Positions 20,332 through 28,339 of a stretch of 64,000 nt of DNA are shown one piece after another (position 1 is the first letter of the stretch; every line of letters starts with the position of its first letter). The notes beneath the pieces are model-generated. The model saw only the letters and a program-made list of their open reading frames with translations, ran no database searches and was not told where the DNA came from. The DNA comes from Vogesella indigofera (lineage in GTDB: Bacteria > Pseudomonadota > Gammaproteobacteria > Burkholderiales > Chromobacteriaceae), in contig NZ_RBID01000011.1 of NCBI RefSeq assembly GCF_003633895.1, positions 372,001-436,000 on the forward strand, read 5' to 3'. A program made the position numbers and the translations under genes.

Positions 20332-21046
20332 CTAAGTCTCCCCTCGGGGACATGAGGGTGCAACTACCCCTCTCTGTTCCGAGATTCTCAAAAATTGGTG
20401 TTGAGGAGGCTTGACGGAAAGCTGCGGGAGGTCAGATACTGAACTTGCTTACAGCAGTATCGTGTGGATTCCACACATGCAGGGTGTCCGTTGGCGCGGG
20501 CGCCCTGTTTTCACATCTAGCCTAATGCCAAATGAATATTTTCCGATTGATTTTTGATATTTGTGTTTGTATCTCCCTGTTGTGAAATTAACCCGTCCGA
20601 CTGAGGTCAGCGACCCGGTTATCGCTGTTCAAAATGAGTAGCGGTCAACCTAGAGATCGTTGTGCTGTCCTTCCTAATGCTCTACGACAGTAGCGCTTGC
20701 TTAGATTTTAGACCGTCAAACGTAAAATTATCGTAAATGGTGTCATGGTGGCATGGCAAGTCCATGCATTTGGAATTGTCGTGTGTTCCTGAGTAGCCCA
20801 ATTCCCATGATTAGATGCCACAGAGAATGAAAACAACAGTTGTCCGCTGGAAATACGGCAGTTACCCCCTGATTTCCAGCGCACCAATTTACAAAAATCG
20901 TGATATAGAGAGCGTATTTATTTCTGAGTAAAATTTGATTTTTATTCCATTTGATTTGCAAAAAAATGGCTAAAAATAATGTTAGAGCGTGTTGTTATTT
21001 TGCAAAAAAAGACCGCTATCGAGTTAATTTCGACTAATCAAAAAAC
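20332..21046. other. AT-rich gene-free stretch: transposon right end and tnsA promoter region
   Basis: About 715 bases with no supportable gene. AT content rises sharply after 20520. The 8-mer TAGCGGTC occurs at 20638 (plus) and 21010 (minus), and GAAATTAAC plus a pyrimidine-CG occurs near 20583 (plus) and 21018-21031 (minus). These may be fragments of TnsB-binding repeats. A minus-strand TGTTTTTTGATTAG at about 21034-21047 would fit the usual 5'-TGT terminus. None of this is conclusive. Confidence 0.4.
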
Positions 21047-21076
21047 AAAAGGCCCGCCAAGAATGGCAGGCCTTTT
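21047..21076 (-). terminator. Intrinsic terminator of msrB
   Basis: AAAAGGCC plus GCCA pair with TGGC and GGCCTTTT around a short loop. Read on the minus strand the hairpin ends in a T-rich tail (TTTTGTTTTTT). It lies 39 bases after the msrB stop and marks the native side of the island junction. Confidence 0.85.
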
Positions 21077-21114
21077 CACTAACTATGCTCAGAGTTTTCA
21101 GTTAATCTGCTCCC

Positions 21115-21528
21115 CTACAACAGTTCGGCCTGCTCGTTGGCGATGAAGTACAGCGCCACGGAATTGATGCAGAAACGCTCGCCGCTTGGAGGCGGGCCGT
21201 CATCAAAGACATGGCCGAGGTGGGCGTCGCAGCGGTTGCAGCGCACCTCGGTGCGGATCATGCCGTGGCTGGTGTCGCGGATGCGGCGGATGCTGCCCTT
21301 GACCGCTTCTTCCCAGAAGCTGGGCCAGCCGCAGCCGGCGTCGAATTTGGTGGTGGATTCGAACAGCAGCGCGTCGCAGCACACGCAGTGGTAATTGCCG
21401 ATCTGGCTGTGTAGGTAGTAATCCCCGCTGAACGGGCGCTCGGTGCCGGCCTCGCGGGTGACATAGTATTGTTCCGGTGTGAGGATGGCGCGCCATTCGG
21501 CCGGGGTCTTGAAAAGCTTGTCGGGCAT
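21115..21528 (-). CDS. msrB: Peptide-methionine (R)-S-oxide reductase
   Basis: A 137-residue MsrB that repairs oxidised methionine. It has the CxxC zinc pairs (CVCCD, CNRCD), the GCGWPSF signature and the C-terminal catalytic Cys in RFCINS. The ATG at 21528 (MPDKLFKTP) has AGGAGAT 6 bases upstream; longer frames are artefacts. It is the last gene of a minus-strand run, and the island begins just past its terminator, so its 3' end is the candidate insertion landmark. Confidence 0.95.
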   Translation of the reverse strand: MPDKLFKTPAEWRAILTPEQYYVTREAGTERPFSGDYYLHSQIGNYHCVCCDALLFESTTKFDAGCGWPSFWEEAVKGSIRRIRDTSHGMIRTEVRCNRCDAHLGHVFDDGPPPSGERFCINSVALYFIANEQAELL

Positions 21529-21540
21529 GATGGATCTCCT

Positions 21541-21555
21541 TTGCGGCCAACCTTG
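21541..21555 (-). repeat. Dispersed 15-mer (uptake-like), single copy
   Basis: An exact TTGCGGCCAACCTTG, the reverse complement of the consensus CAAGGTTGGCCGCAA, in the gap upstream of msrB. It is the copy closest to the island. Confidence 0.8.
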
Positions 21556-21601
21556 GGGACTTCTTGGGCACTGGCGGATAGTCGTGCCGGCGGCGGTTTT
21601 C

Positions 21602-22237
21602 TTACAGCTCATCCAGGGTTTGTGCCAGATGGCGCTGGTCGGCCCATTCGATGATAGACCATTGCGCGGCGTCGACGCCCAGCCAGTTGAGCGCGGCATT
21701 GGGGATTGGCACCGCACGCTGCGCCGTCAGCGGCTGGCCGCTGGCCAGGCGGTAGGCCATGTCCAGCACCCCGCCGTGGGAGACCAGCAGGATACTCTGG
21801 CCGTGGTGTTCCGCCGCCAGCCGTGCCAGCGCGTGGTGTACGCGCGCGGAGAACGCTAGCAGGCTTTCGCCGCCGCTCAGGTCGTGCGCCGGTTCGCGCT
21901 GGCTGTAGCCGTGCCAGGCGTGCGGCTGCTGGCTCGGGCCCTGATCCAGGGTGACGCCCTGCAAGGCGCCGAAGTGGCGCTCGCGCAGCTCCGGCAAGGC
22001 GGACACCGCCAGCCCCAGCTGCTGTGCAATCGGCGCCGCGGTGCTGGCGGCGCGTTGCAGATCGCTGCTGTACAGCGCGGCAAACGGGTGGGCGGCCTGC
22101 TTGAGGGCGGCGGCGAGGCGGATAGCCTGCTGCCGGCCGTTGTCGTTCAGCGGGATATCCAGCTGGCCTTGCAGGCGCCGCTCGGCGTTCCAGTCGGTTT
22201 CGCCGTGACGAACCAGGCAGATGCGGGTAACAGTCAT
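21602..22237 (-). CDS. Histidine phosphatase family protein (phosphoglycerate mutase-like)
   Basis: A 211-residue member of the RHG phosphatase superfamily. The phosphohistidine motif [10 protein letters not shown] is at residues 8-17, an acid residue is in ELRERHFG and the second His is in LVSHGG. Relatives include CobC (alpha-ribazole phosphatase) and GpmB/PhoE-type enzymes. No cobalamin gene lies nearby, so the substrate cannot be assigned. The gene is 12 bases downstream of the AEC transporter and probably shares its transcript. Confidence 0.88.
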   Translation of the reverse strand: MTVTRICLVRHGETDWNAERRLQGQLDIPLNDNGRQQAIRLAAALKQAAHPFAALYSSDLQRAASTAAPIAQQLGLAVSALPELRERHFGALQGVTLDQGPSQQPHAWHGYSQREPAHDLSGGESLLAFSARVHHALARLAAEHHGQSILLVSHGGVLDMAYRLASGQPLTAQRAVPIPNAALNWLGVDAAQWSIIEWADQRHLAQTLDEL

Positions 22238-22249
22238 GTCGGTGGCACT

Positions 22250-23125
22250 CTAGCGCAAGGCAAAAGCCAAGCCTAACGGTACAAACAGCAGGCTGGCAAG
22301 GTTGCCGATCAGCACGATGGACGCCATGCGCTCCGGCTCCTGCTGGTACAGCTCGGCCATCAGGAAATTCAGCACCGCCGGCGGCAGAGCGCCGAACAGC
22401 ACCACCAGCGCCGTCTGCTCCGGCGCCAGCTGCAGCAGCGGGATCGCCAGCGCGGCACCGGCCAGCCCGGTCAGCGGGCACAGTACGGCGCCGAGCAGGC
22501 CGACGCGCCAGCCGGCAAGGCTGACATCCACCATGCGCACGCCCAGCGCGAACAGCATCAGCGGAATGGTCATCTCGCCCAGCATCCTGATGCCGGCCAT
22601 CAGCCACGCCGGCAGGGTGATGCCGCTCAGACCAAAGACAAGGCCGAGCAGGGTGGCGATCACGATCGGGTTGCGACGCAGCCCGGCCAGGCTGGTGTGA
22701 TGGCTGAAAATGAAGGCGCCGAGGGTGAAGTGCAGCAAGTTGGAAACGATGAACAGCACCACGAAGGCCTGGAAGCCCTGCTGACCGAAGGCCAGCAGCG
22801 CCAGCGGCAGCCCCATGTTGCCGCAGTTGTTGAACATCATCGCCGGCAGCAGGGTGCGCGGGTCGATGCGGCACAGTCGCGCCACCGGCCAGCTCAGCAC
22901 ACCGGACAGCAGCACGATCAGCGCCGCCGCCGGCACCAGCTTCCAGTGCGCCAGCAGGTCGAAATCCTTGGCCGCCAGCGCGGAAAACACCAGCAGCGGC
23001 ACACAGACATCCATGTTCAGCTTGTTGGCGGCGCGCATGTCCGGGCGCACGCGGCGGGCGTACACGCCGCCGATCAGCACGATGACCAGAACCGGCAGGA
23101 TGATGGTAAGGATGCGTTCGAACAT
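22250..23125 (-). CDS. AEC family transporter (auxin efflux carrier type)
   Basis: A 291-residue integral membrane protein with about ten hydrophobic segments and the conserved mid-protein NNCGNMGLPLAL, characteristic of the AEC permeases. Bacterial members export or import small organic acids such as malonate or malate; the substrate here is not predictable. It lies between dgt and a histidine phosphatase gene on the same strand. Confidence 0.88.
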   Translation of the reverse strand: MFERILTIILPVLVIVLIGGVYARRVRPDMRAANKLNMDVCVPLLVFSALAAKDFDLLAHWKLVPAAALIVLLSGVLSWPVARLCRIDPRTLLPAMMFNNCGNMGLPLALLAFGQQGFQAFVVLFIVSNLLHFTLGAFIFSHHTSLAGLRRNPIVIATLLGLVFGLSGITLPAWLMAGIRMLGEMTIPLMLFALGVRMVDVSLAGWRVGLLGAVLCPLTGLAGAALAIPLLQLAPEQTALVVLFGALPPAVLNFLMAELYQQEPERMASIVLIGNLASLLFVPLGLAFALR

Positions 23126-23245
23126 GGACGGGCTCGCGAGGGTGGGGCAAACATTGTGGCGCAGCGCCCGGACGTCGTGTGCAAGGGTAAACCCTTGTGC
23201 GGGGTGGGGCTGGCAGAACAGCGTGTTCTGCCAGCACGGGCGGGA

Positions 23246-24640
23246 TTACAGGATGCCGACCCCGGAGATTTCGCGCGCAAGGTTGGCCGCATAGTTGTCG
23301 GTCATGGCGCCGATGTAGTCCAGCACCTGCATGTAGGCGTGGTACAGGCCCTGTTCGGCGTGCAGCGGCGTCGGCAACAGGTTCAGTGCCAGCTGGTGGC
23401 GGGCGCTGAGCGCGTTTTCGCCCAGGGTCAGGCGGGTGTGGATCGCCGGCACCAGCACGTCCAGCACCGTGCCGATGCAGGGGTAGGACGCCAGCTCGGT
23501 GACCAGCTTGGTGCGGTGGCGGTATACCTTTTGGCTGGCAAGTAGCTTGGCGGCGAGCAGGGTTTCCTTGATCTGCGGCGCGCAGACGTCGATCAGGTCC
23601 TTGCCGGGGAAGCTGCCGCGCAGCAGGGTGTCCTGGTGCACCATGAATTTCTCGGCGACCTCGGCGACGCAGCGGCCGATGGCGATGCCGCGCAGCATCG
23701 CGCACTTCTGGCGCGGATCGTCGGTGTGCCACAGCCGCTCGGTTTCGCCGAAGTGGCTGAACAGCGCCTCGAACTCGCGCACGTCGAGTATGCCGATTTC
23801 CACCGCGTCTTCCAGGTCGAGGATGGCGTAGCAGATGTCGTCGGCGGCTTCCATCAGGTAGGACAGCGGGTGGCGTGCCCACTCGTGCGCGCCCTTGCGA
23901 ATCAGCCCCAGCTCGGCGGCGACATGCTCGAAGTAGGCCAGCTCGGTGCGGTAGATATTGAACTTGCCGCGCGCCTGCGCCCGCGGGGCGTCCGAGGTCC
24001 ACGGGTACTTGATCAGCGCGCCGAGCGCGGCAGAGGTCAGCCGCATGCCGCCTTCGCTGCCGTACATTTCCAGGCTGGCGACCATGCGCAGGCCGTGGGC
24101 ATTGCCTTCGTAGGTCTGAATGTCGGCCTGCTCCGCCGCAGACAGACCGTGCAGCAGGTGGGCATGTTGCGGGTCACGGAACCATTCGCGCAGCGCGTCT
24201 TCGCCGGTATGGCCGAACGGCGGGTTGCCGATGTCGTGGGCCAGGCAGGCGACCTGCACCACGCTGCCGATGTCGAACGGGGTGTAGCCGGCCGGCAGCA
24301 GCTCGGCGTGCTGCATCATGGCGCCGACGCGGTTGCCGAGGCTGCGGCCAACGCTGGCGACTTCCACGCTGTGGGTGAGACGGTTGTGGGTGTGGTCGTG
24401 GCTGGCCAGTGGGTGCACCTGGGTCTTGCGGCCGAGGCGGCGGAAGGCGCTGGAAAACACCAGCCGGTCGTGGTCGATGTGAAAATCGCTGCGCAGGCCT
24501 GCCGCAGCCTCCAGCGTGGCGGGTGCCTGCGACGCCAGCACCTTTCCGGCCTGCAGTTTGAAACGGCGGGTGGAAAGCAGCGCTTCCCAGTTCATTACAT
24601 GATCAGTCACGGCGGCATGGTCCTTGAGGTCGGCAGGCAT
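23246..24640 (-). CDS. dgt: Deoxyguanosinetriphosphate triphosphohydrolase-like protein
   Basis: A 464-residue HD-domain enzyme. RRLGRKTQVH, the His in RLTHSVEV and the metal-binding AHDIGNPPFGH are the family signature. Dgt hydrolyses dGTP to deoxyguanosine and triphosphate and contributes to nucleotide pool balance. The start could also be the in-frame ATG at 24595 (MNWEALLS), which better matches relatives. A copy of the dispersed repeat at 23278-23291 encodes Ala-Ala-Asn-Leu near the C-terminus. Confidence 0.92.
   Translation of the reverse strand: MPADLKDHAAVTDHVMNWEALLSTRRFKLQAGKVLASQAPATLEAAAGLRSDFHIDHDRLVFSSAFRRLGRKTQVHPLASHDHTHNRLTHSVEVASVGRSLGNRVGAMMQHAELLPAGYTPFDIGSVVQVACLAHDIGNPPFGHTGEDALREWFRDPQHAHLLHGLSAAEQADIQTYEGNAHGLRMVASLEMYGSEGGMRLTSAALGALIKYPWTSDAPRAQARGKFNIYRTELAYFEHVAAELGLIRKGAHEWARHPLSYLMEAADDICYAILDLEDAVEIGILDVREFEALFSHFGETERLWHTDDPRQKCAMLRGIAIGRCVAEVAEKFMVHQDTLLRGSFPGKDLIDVCAPQIKETLLAAKLLASQKVYRHRTKLVTELASYPCIGTVLDVLVPAIHTRLTLGENALSARHQLALNLLPTPLHAEQGLYHAYMQVLDYIGAMTDNYAANLAREISGVGIL
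23278..23291 (+). repeat. Dispersed repeat inside dgt
   Basis: CAAGGTTGGCCGCA; read on the gene's strand it encodes Ala-Ala-Asn-Leu. Confidence 0.75.
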
Positions 24641-24706
24641 GGCAACCGTGCGGTCACCATGCTCCGATCATGCCAGAAACGCGGGGGACGTGCAGGCGGG
24701 GCCGCC

Positions 24707-25588
24707 TCAGTCGGTCAGCAGGCTGCGGCCGGAGCGGGCCGGTTTCTTGGCCAGCGGGATGTCATAGCCGATCATGAACAGCGCGGCCTCGACGCGGCGC
24801 AGGCCGGCGTCGCCCTTGCACCAGTCGCTGCTGGCGGCGTCGCAGGCGGCACCCAGCACCCAGCCGGCGCGGATTTTCCATTCGGCGTGGAAGCGGCTGC
24901 GGTTGGCCAGCTGCTTGAAGTGCAGCAGCTCGGTGCTTGGGTTGCGGTTCATGGTGGACGCGCCCGGTGCCCACGGGAAGCACAGGTTCGGGTCCAGCAG
25001 CAGGCGGTTCTTTTCGCAGAACTGGCGCACCAGATAGCCCAGCGCGGCGCCGGTGCGACCGTCATAGGCCAGCAATCGCGGCGCGGCCAGGGTGTACACT
25101 TTGGTAAAGCCGGCGTTCATGCGCAGTTCGCCGTCGAAGGCGCTGCAATCCGGTGTGTCGCTGGCGAAAATGGCGAGGCTGCGCTGCAGCTTGACGGCAA
25201 GGTTGGCCGCATGGCTGCGGGCCCAGTCGCGGTTCAGGGTGTACAGCTTGATCACCTTGCCGCCGGAGGCCCACAGCAGGGTGTCGTCGATGATGTCGAC
25301 CAGCGCGTCGTGCTGCTGGCTCAGTGCCAGGCTCAGCCGTTCGCGCAGCGACTGCTGGATCGCCAGATGCTGGTCGTAGTGGCGGCCATTCCAGTAAAAG
25401 CGCTGGAAGGCCTGCTGCAGGGTGTCGGCACGGAAAGCGCGGTCGTAGCCATCCGGCAGGATCTTGTCGCGGATGTAGAACCGGTGTTCGCCAAACGCCT
25501 CGCCATCCAGCCAGCCGGCCAGCTGGGCCACAAACTGGCTGACGCTGGCATTGCCGAGGTACGACGCTTTTTGTAATGGTGCAATCAT
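24707..25588 (-). CDS. Conserved hypothetical protein, 293 aa
   Basis: A complete frame with codon use like its neighbours and no signal peptide or membrane segment. It reads as a soluble mixed alpha/beta protein. Notable stretches are HRFYIRDKILPDGYDRAF near residue 40 and GGKVIKLYTLNRDWARSH near 110. I do not recognise a family. A copy of the dispersed repeat (25198-25211) encodes Ala-Ala-Asn-Leu in it. It is transcribed toward dgt with a gap of 66 bases, so it may share a transcript. Confidence 0.75.
   Translation of the reverse strand: MIAPLQKASYLGNASVSQFVAQLAGWLDGEAFGEHRFYIRDKILPDGYDRAFRADTLQQAFQRFYWNGRHYDQHLAIQQSLRERLSLALSQQHDALVDIIDDTLLWASGGKVIKLYTLNRDWARSHAANLAVKLQRSLAIFASDTPDCSAFDGELRMNAGFTKVYTLAAPRLLAYDGRTGAALGYLVRQFCEKNRLLLDPNLCFPWAPGASTMNRNPSTELLHFKQLANRSRFHAEWKIRAGWVLGAACDAASSDWCKGDAGLRRVEAALFMIGYDIPLAKKPARSGRSLLTD
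25198..25211 (+). repeat. Dispersed repeat inside the 293-aa gene
   Basis: CAAGGTTGGCCGCA; encodes Ala-Ala-Asn-Leu on the gene's strand. Confidence 0.75.
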
Positions 25589-25928
25589 GGGAAGAAGCGA
25601 ACCCGTGTCTCGATGTTGGTGTGGGGTTGATCTTCTGTGCTGCTATGGCCGGCCGCTGCGGTTGGTAGCCGGCTGGCGGTGCCACAACATGGCCTTATGG
25701 GCATGCTCTGTTATGGCATAGCGTATGCAATTAAAGCATGTCTAAATGTTTATTTATGGGCGTTATCGGGATCGCTTAATAATGTGTAATTAATCGATTT
25801 AAGCTGCTGTGTTGTTTGATTAAAGAATGCCGTGGATGCCGGCTTTTTATGTTGCGAAATTGCAACCAAGCTACAATGGCCGGCATCAGAACATCACCGG
25901 CGGAACCGCCACTGTGAGGATTGTTGTC
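25589..25928. other. AT-rich divergent intergenic region
   Basis: 340 bases between two divergently transcribed genes. The part from 25720 to 25830 is strongly AT-rich and should hold the promoters for both sides. I see no clear operator, RNA or small gene. Confidence 0.5.
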
Positions 25929-26411
25929 ATGCAGTTTGAACATTTGATTCGCATCTCTCCCGCCGATAGCAGCCAGGCGCCGGCGTTGACCCGGCAGCAG
26001 TTGTGGCAGGGACTGGTATTGCGCGCCGAGCTGCCGATGCAGTTCGACGAAAACATCACCAGTGCGCGCATCGTGGCGCGCGAGGGCAGTGTCTGGCAGC
26101 GCGAAATCGCCTTCGGCACCTTGATCGTGCACGAGCGTATCGAGCTGGAGGTGGAGCAGGAGGTGCGCTACCACGCGCAGGCCACGGAGCTGCACCCGGG
26201 CGGCTCGCGCATCATGCGCATCGAGGAGCCGGAGCCGGGCGTGTTGTTCGTGCGCTTCATCTACGACATGTCGGCACTGACCGCGAATGCCAGCGAAGCG
26301 GAACTGGCGCGCCTGCTGCCCTACGTCAAGTCGGCCTACCAGCAGGCGGACATGGACACCGCCGAGCGCATCATCGAACTGATCGTCACCGGCCAGCTGA
26401 CGGCGCAATAA
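25929..26411 (+). CDS. AtaL-like (DUF1857) SRPBCC protein
   Basis: A 160-residue protein starting MQFEHLIRISP; the block LTRQQLWQGLVLRAELP at residues 20-36 is typical of the DUF1857/AtaL family within the START/SRPBCC ligand-binding fold. The family's bacterial role is unknown. The ATG at 25929 starts at the conserved N-terminus; the longer frame from 25827 is unlikely. It stands alone, divergent from the unknown 293-aa gene. Confidence 0.8.
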   Translation: MQFEHLIRISPADSSQAPALTRQQLWQGLVLRAELPMQFDENITSARIVAREGSVWQREIAFGTLIVHERIELEVEQEVRYHAQATELHPGGSRIMRIEEPEPGVLFVRFIYDMSALTANASEAELARLLPYVKSAYQQADMDTAERIIELIVTGQLTAQ

Positions 26412-26526
26412 GCCTGTGCCGCGACACATGGTGTACACTCTCGCCCTCTTTGCGCCGGCCACCCTGGTGGCCGGCAAGCTGATCGGATTGCGCTAGCCCC
26501 TGCGGTTATCGCCTTTGGGGCGTTGC

Positions 26527-27102
26527 ATGCACTACACCATTTTCGATACGCCGGTCGTGCGTACCCTTTGTCGCTGGTTTTCCGTTGCCACCCTGCGCCT
26601 GCTCGGCTGGCGGCTGGAAGGCGACTTTCCCCGTCTGCAGAAGTACGTGCTGATCGGTGCGCCGCACACCAGCAACTGGGATTTTCCGCTCACCCTGATG
26701 TTCTGCTTTGCCGCCCGAGCCCGGATCTACTGGATGGGAAAGCACACCCTGTTCAGCGGGCCGTTCGGGCCGCTGATGCGCTGGCTGGGCGGCGTGGCGG
26801 TTGACCGTCGCCAGAACAATTCGCTGGTGGAGCAGATGGTGGCCGAATTCCGCCAGCGTGATGCGCTGGTGCTGGCGGTGCCGCCGGAGGGAACCCGTGG
26901 CCGGGTGACGGAGTGGAAGAGCGGTTTCTATTACATCGCGCAGGGGGCCGGCGTGCCGATTGCTTTGGCGTATCTTGATTACCCCAGCAAGCGTGGCGGC
27001 ATCTTGGCGCTGTATCAGCCCGGTGGCGATATCGCGGTGGACATGCCGCAGATCCGTGCCTTTTATCGCGACATCACCGGCAAACATCCGCGCAACCAGT
27101 AA
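26527..27102 (+). CDS. PlsC-family 1-acyl-glycerol-phosphate acyltransferase
   Basis: A 191-residue lysophospholipid acyltransferase-type protein with the catalytic HX4D motif HTSNWD near residue 48 and the second block PPEGTRGR near 120. It probably acylates lysophosphatidic acid or a related lipid at the inner membrane. It is shorter than house-keeping PlsC and belongs to the YihG-like/short PlsC group. The ATG at 26527 begins at MHYTIFD. Confidence 0.85.
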   Translation: MHYTIFDTPVVRTLCRWFSVATLRLLGWRLEGDFPRLQKYVLIGAPHTSNWDFPLTLMFCFAARARIYWMGKHTLFSGPFGPLMRWLGGVAVDRRQNNSLVEQMVAEFRQRDALVLAVPPEGTRGRVTEWKSGFYYIAQGAGVPIALAYLDYPSKRGGILALYQPGGDIAVDMPQIRAFYRDITGKHPRNQ

Positions 27103-27126
27103 GCGACGCCACGGACGATAATGGAA

Positions 27127-27155
27127 AAACATCACGCCAGGCGTGATGTTTTTTT
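27127..27155 (+). terminator. Bidirectional intrinsic terminator
   Basis: ACATCACGC/GCGTGATGT stem with a 3-base loop and T7 tail, between the acyltransferase gene and the convergent DUF1415 gene; the A-run on the left allows use on both strands. Confidence 0.9.
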
Positions 27156-27720
27156 ATGGCTTATTGCGCTCCGGGCCGACATCCAGTGCCGCCCAGCCGG
27201 TGTGCCCCAGTTCTTCCAGCACCTCGATATTGCGCTCGAAGATCGCCTCCGCCTCCGGAAAGGCCTCCACTGCCCGCGCGATGCTGCTTTCGCGGATCAG
27301 GTGCAGGGTCGGATAAGGCGAGCGGTTGGTGAAGTTGCCGATATCGTTGATGGTGGTATCGGCAAACTGGAATTTCGGGTGGAAGCTGGCGACCTGGAGT
27401 TCGCCTTCCAGGCCCATGTCGGCCACCGCGGCATCGACAATTTCCAGGAAGTCGTTGAAATCGAGAAAGCGCTGCAGCGTGTGCGGATGCACCAGCAGGG
27501 TGGTGTCGATTTCCTGTGGGTCGGTTTCCTGCAGCAGGCGCAGTTCCAGCATCAGCTGTTCCAGCAGGGTGGCCGGATCGCGGGCTTCGCTGACGATGAT
27601 GCGCACCTGGTTCTTGACGTAGACCGACTTGGCAAACGGGCACAGGTTCAGCCCGATGACGGCATTTTCCAGCCAGCGGCGAGTTGCATCAAGAATGGCG
27701 TCTTGGTCGGTAGGGTTCAT
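27154..27720 (-). CDS. DUF1415 family protein
   Basis: 188 residues with the family signature NAVIGLNLCPFAKSV near the N-terminus and a NRSPYPTLHLIRE block near the C-terminus. DUF1415 proteins are widespread in proteobacteria and have no assigned function; the conserved Cys in LCPFAK suggests a possible active or metal-binding residue. The ATG at 27720 (MNPTDQD) is preferred over the upstream frame. Confidence 0.88.
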   Translation of the reverse strand: MNPTDQDAILDATRRWLENAVIGLNLCPFAKSVYVKNQVRIIVSEARDPATLLEQLMLELRLLQETDPQEIDTTLLVHPHTLQRFLDFNDFLEIVDAAVADMGLEGELQVASFHPKFQFADTTINDIGNFTNRSPYPTLHLIRESSIARAVEAFPEAEAIFERNIEVLEELGHTGWAALDVGPERNKP

Positions 27721-27748
27721 GGCAGTGCCTTGTGCGCGGTGACAAAAC

Positions 27749-27778
27749 AAAAAACCCGGACATGATCCGGGTTTTTTT
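27749..27778 (-). terminator. Intrinsic terminator of cspA
   Basis: AAACCCGGA/TCCGGGTTT stem, 5-base loop, with A- and T-runs on the two sides, in the short gap between cspA and the DUF1415 gene. Confidence 0.88.
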
Positions 27779-27804
27779 CGGCTTTCGTTCAGCCAGCGAC
27801 AGAA

Positions 27805-28008
27805 TTACTCTGGCTGGATGTTGGAAGCTTGCTTGCCCTTAGGGCCGTCAACGATGTCAAAGCTTACACGCTGGTTTTCAGCCAGGGTGCGGAAGCCTTT
27901 GGAGTTGATCTGGGAGAAGTGAGCGAAAACGTCGTCACCGCCGTTGTCTGGAGTGATGAAGCCGAAGCCCTTGGAGTCGTTAAACCATTTAACGGTACCG
28001 GTTGCCAT
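27805..28008 (-). CDS. cspA: Cold-shock protein (CspA family)
   Basis: A 67-residue single cold-shock domain starting [11 protein letters not shown], with the RNA-binding motifs KGFGFI (RNP1) and DVFAHFS (RNP2). These proteins melt RNA secondary structure. The gene is preceded by a long leader before the divergent HD-GYP gene, as is usual for cold-regulated csp genes. Confidence 0.95.
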   Translation of the reverse strand: MATGTVKWFNDSKGFGFITPDNGGDDVFAHFSQINSKGFRTLAENQRVSFDIVDGPKGKQASNIQPE

Positions 28009-28339
28009 GTTCTGTTCCCTTTGGAGAATAGGTAAATTGAGAAAAGCGCATGTCAATCAAGAGAAATGACAAACTGTGGTACGGGCAGGGCCACTACAAC
28101 AACTGACAGATCACATCTTGAAAAACTGCAGAACGCAGTCTGCCTGTTGGTGTCGTCCTCGGCAAGTGTTTTTTGGCGTGCGGGGAGAAAATTGTCGGAA
28201 ATCCGGGGCGGAAGCGGGCAATCATTGCGTCTGGTCAAGCTTTGGCGGCGCGTTGCCGCCGGCTATGGCACATTGGCCTGTCATTGGCTATACAGCATCG
28301 ATAAGCCAAACAAGACCCGACATTCTCCGGAGGCGTGGC
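28009..28339. other. Divergent intergenic region upstream of cspA
   Basis: 331 bases between cspA (minus) and the Hpt/HD-GYP gene (plus). It must hold the cspA leader and both promoters. I see no other gene; the frames open here are not supported by coding character. Confidence 0.5.

Larger units (their letters stand above)
1..21047 (-). mobile_element. Tn7-like transposon/defence island (left end outside window)
   Basis: Four consecutive minus-strand genes encode TnsA-, TnsB-, TnsC- and TniQ-like proteins. Beyond tniQ lies cargo that looks like anti-phage defence: an Avs-like operon and a primase-RT-nitrilase gene. In known Tn7-like elements tnsA sits near one end and cargo follows tniQ, so one end should lie between the tnsA start (20331) and the msrB terminator (21047-21076). 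The other end is left of base 1. The region is visibly lower in GC than the chromosome to its right and lacks the dispersed 15-base repeat found there. The exact right boundary is inferred: a possible terminal 5'-TGT on the minus strand lies at about 21047. No target-site duplication can be checked here. Confidence 0.8.

Noticed and set aside
20743-20961. 72-codon minus-strand frame in the AT-rich transposon end
   Set aside because: No ribosome site and no recognisable product; the region is more likely terminal transposon sequence.
21609-24002. 797-codon Arg/Ala-rich minus-strand frame
   Set aside because: A shadow frame of the phosphatase, AEC and dgt genes, typical of GC-rich DNA.
23636-25576. 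646-codon plus-strand frame
   Set aside because: Antisense shadow of dgt and the 293-aa gene; composition is His/Gln/Val-rich without any domain.
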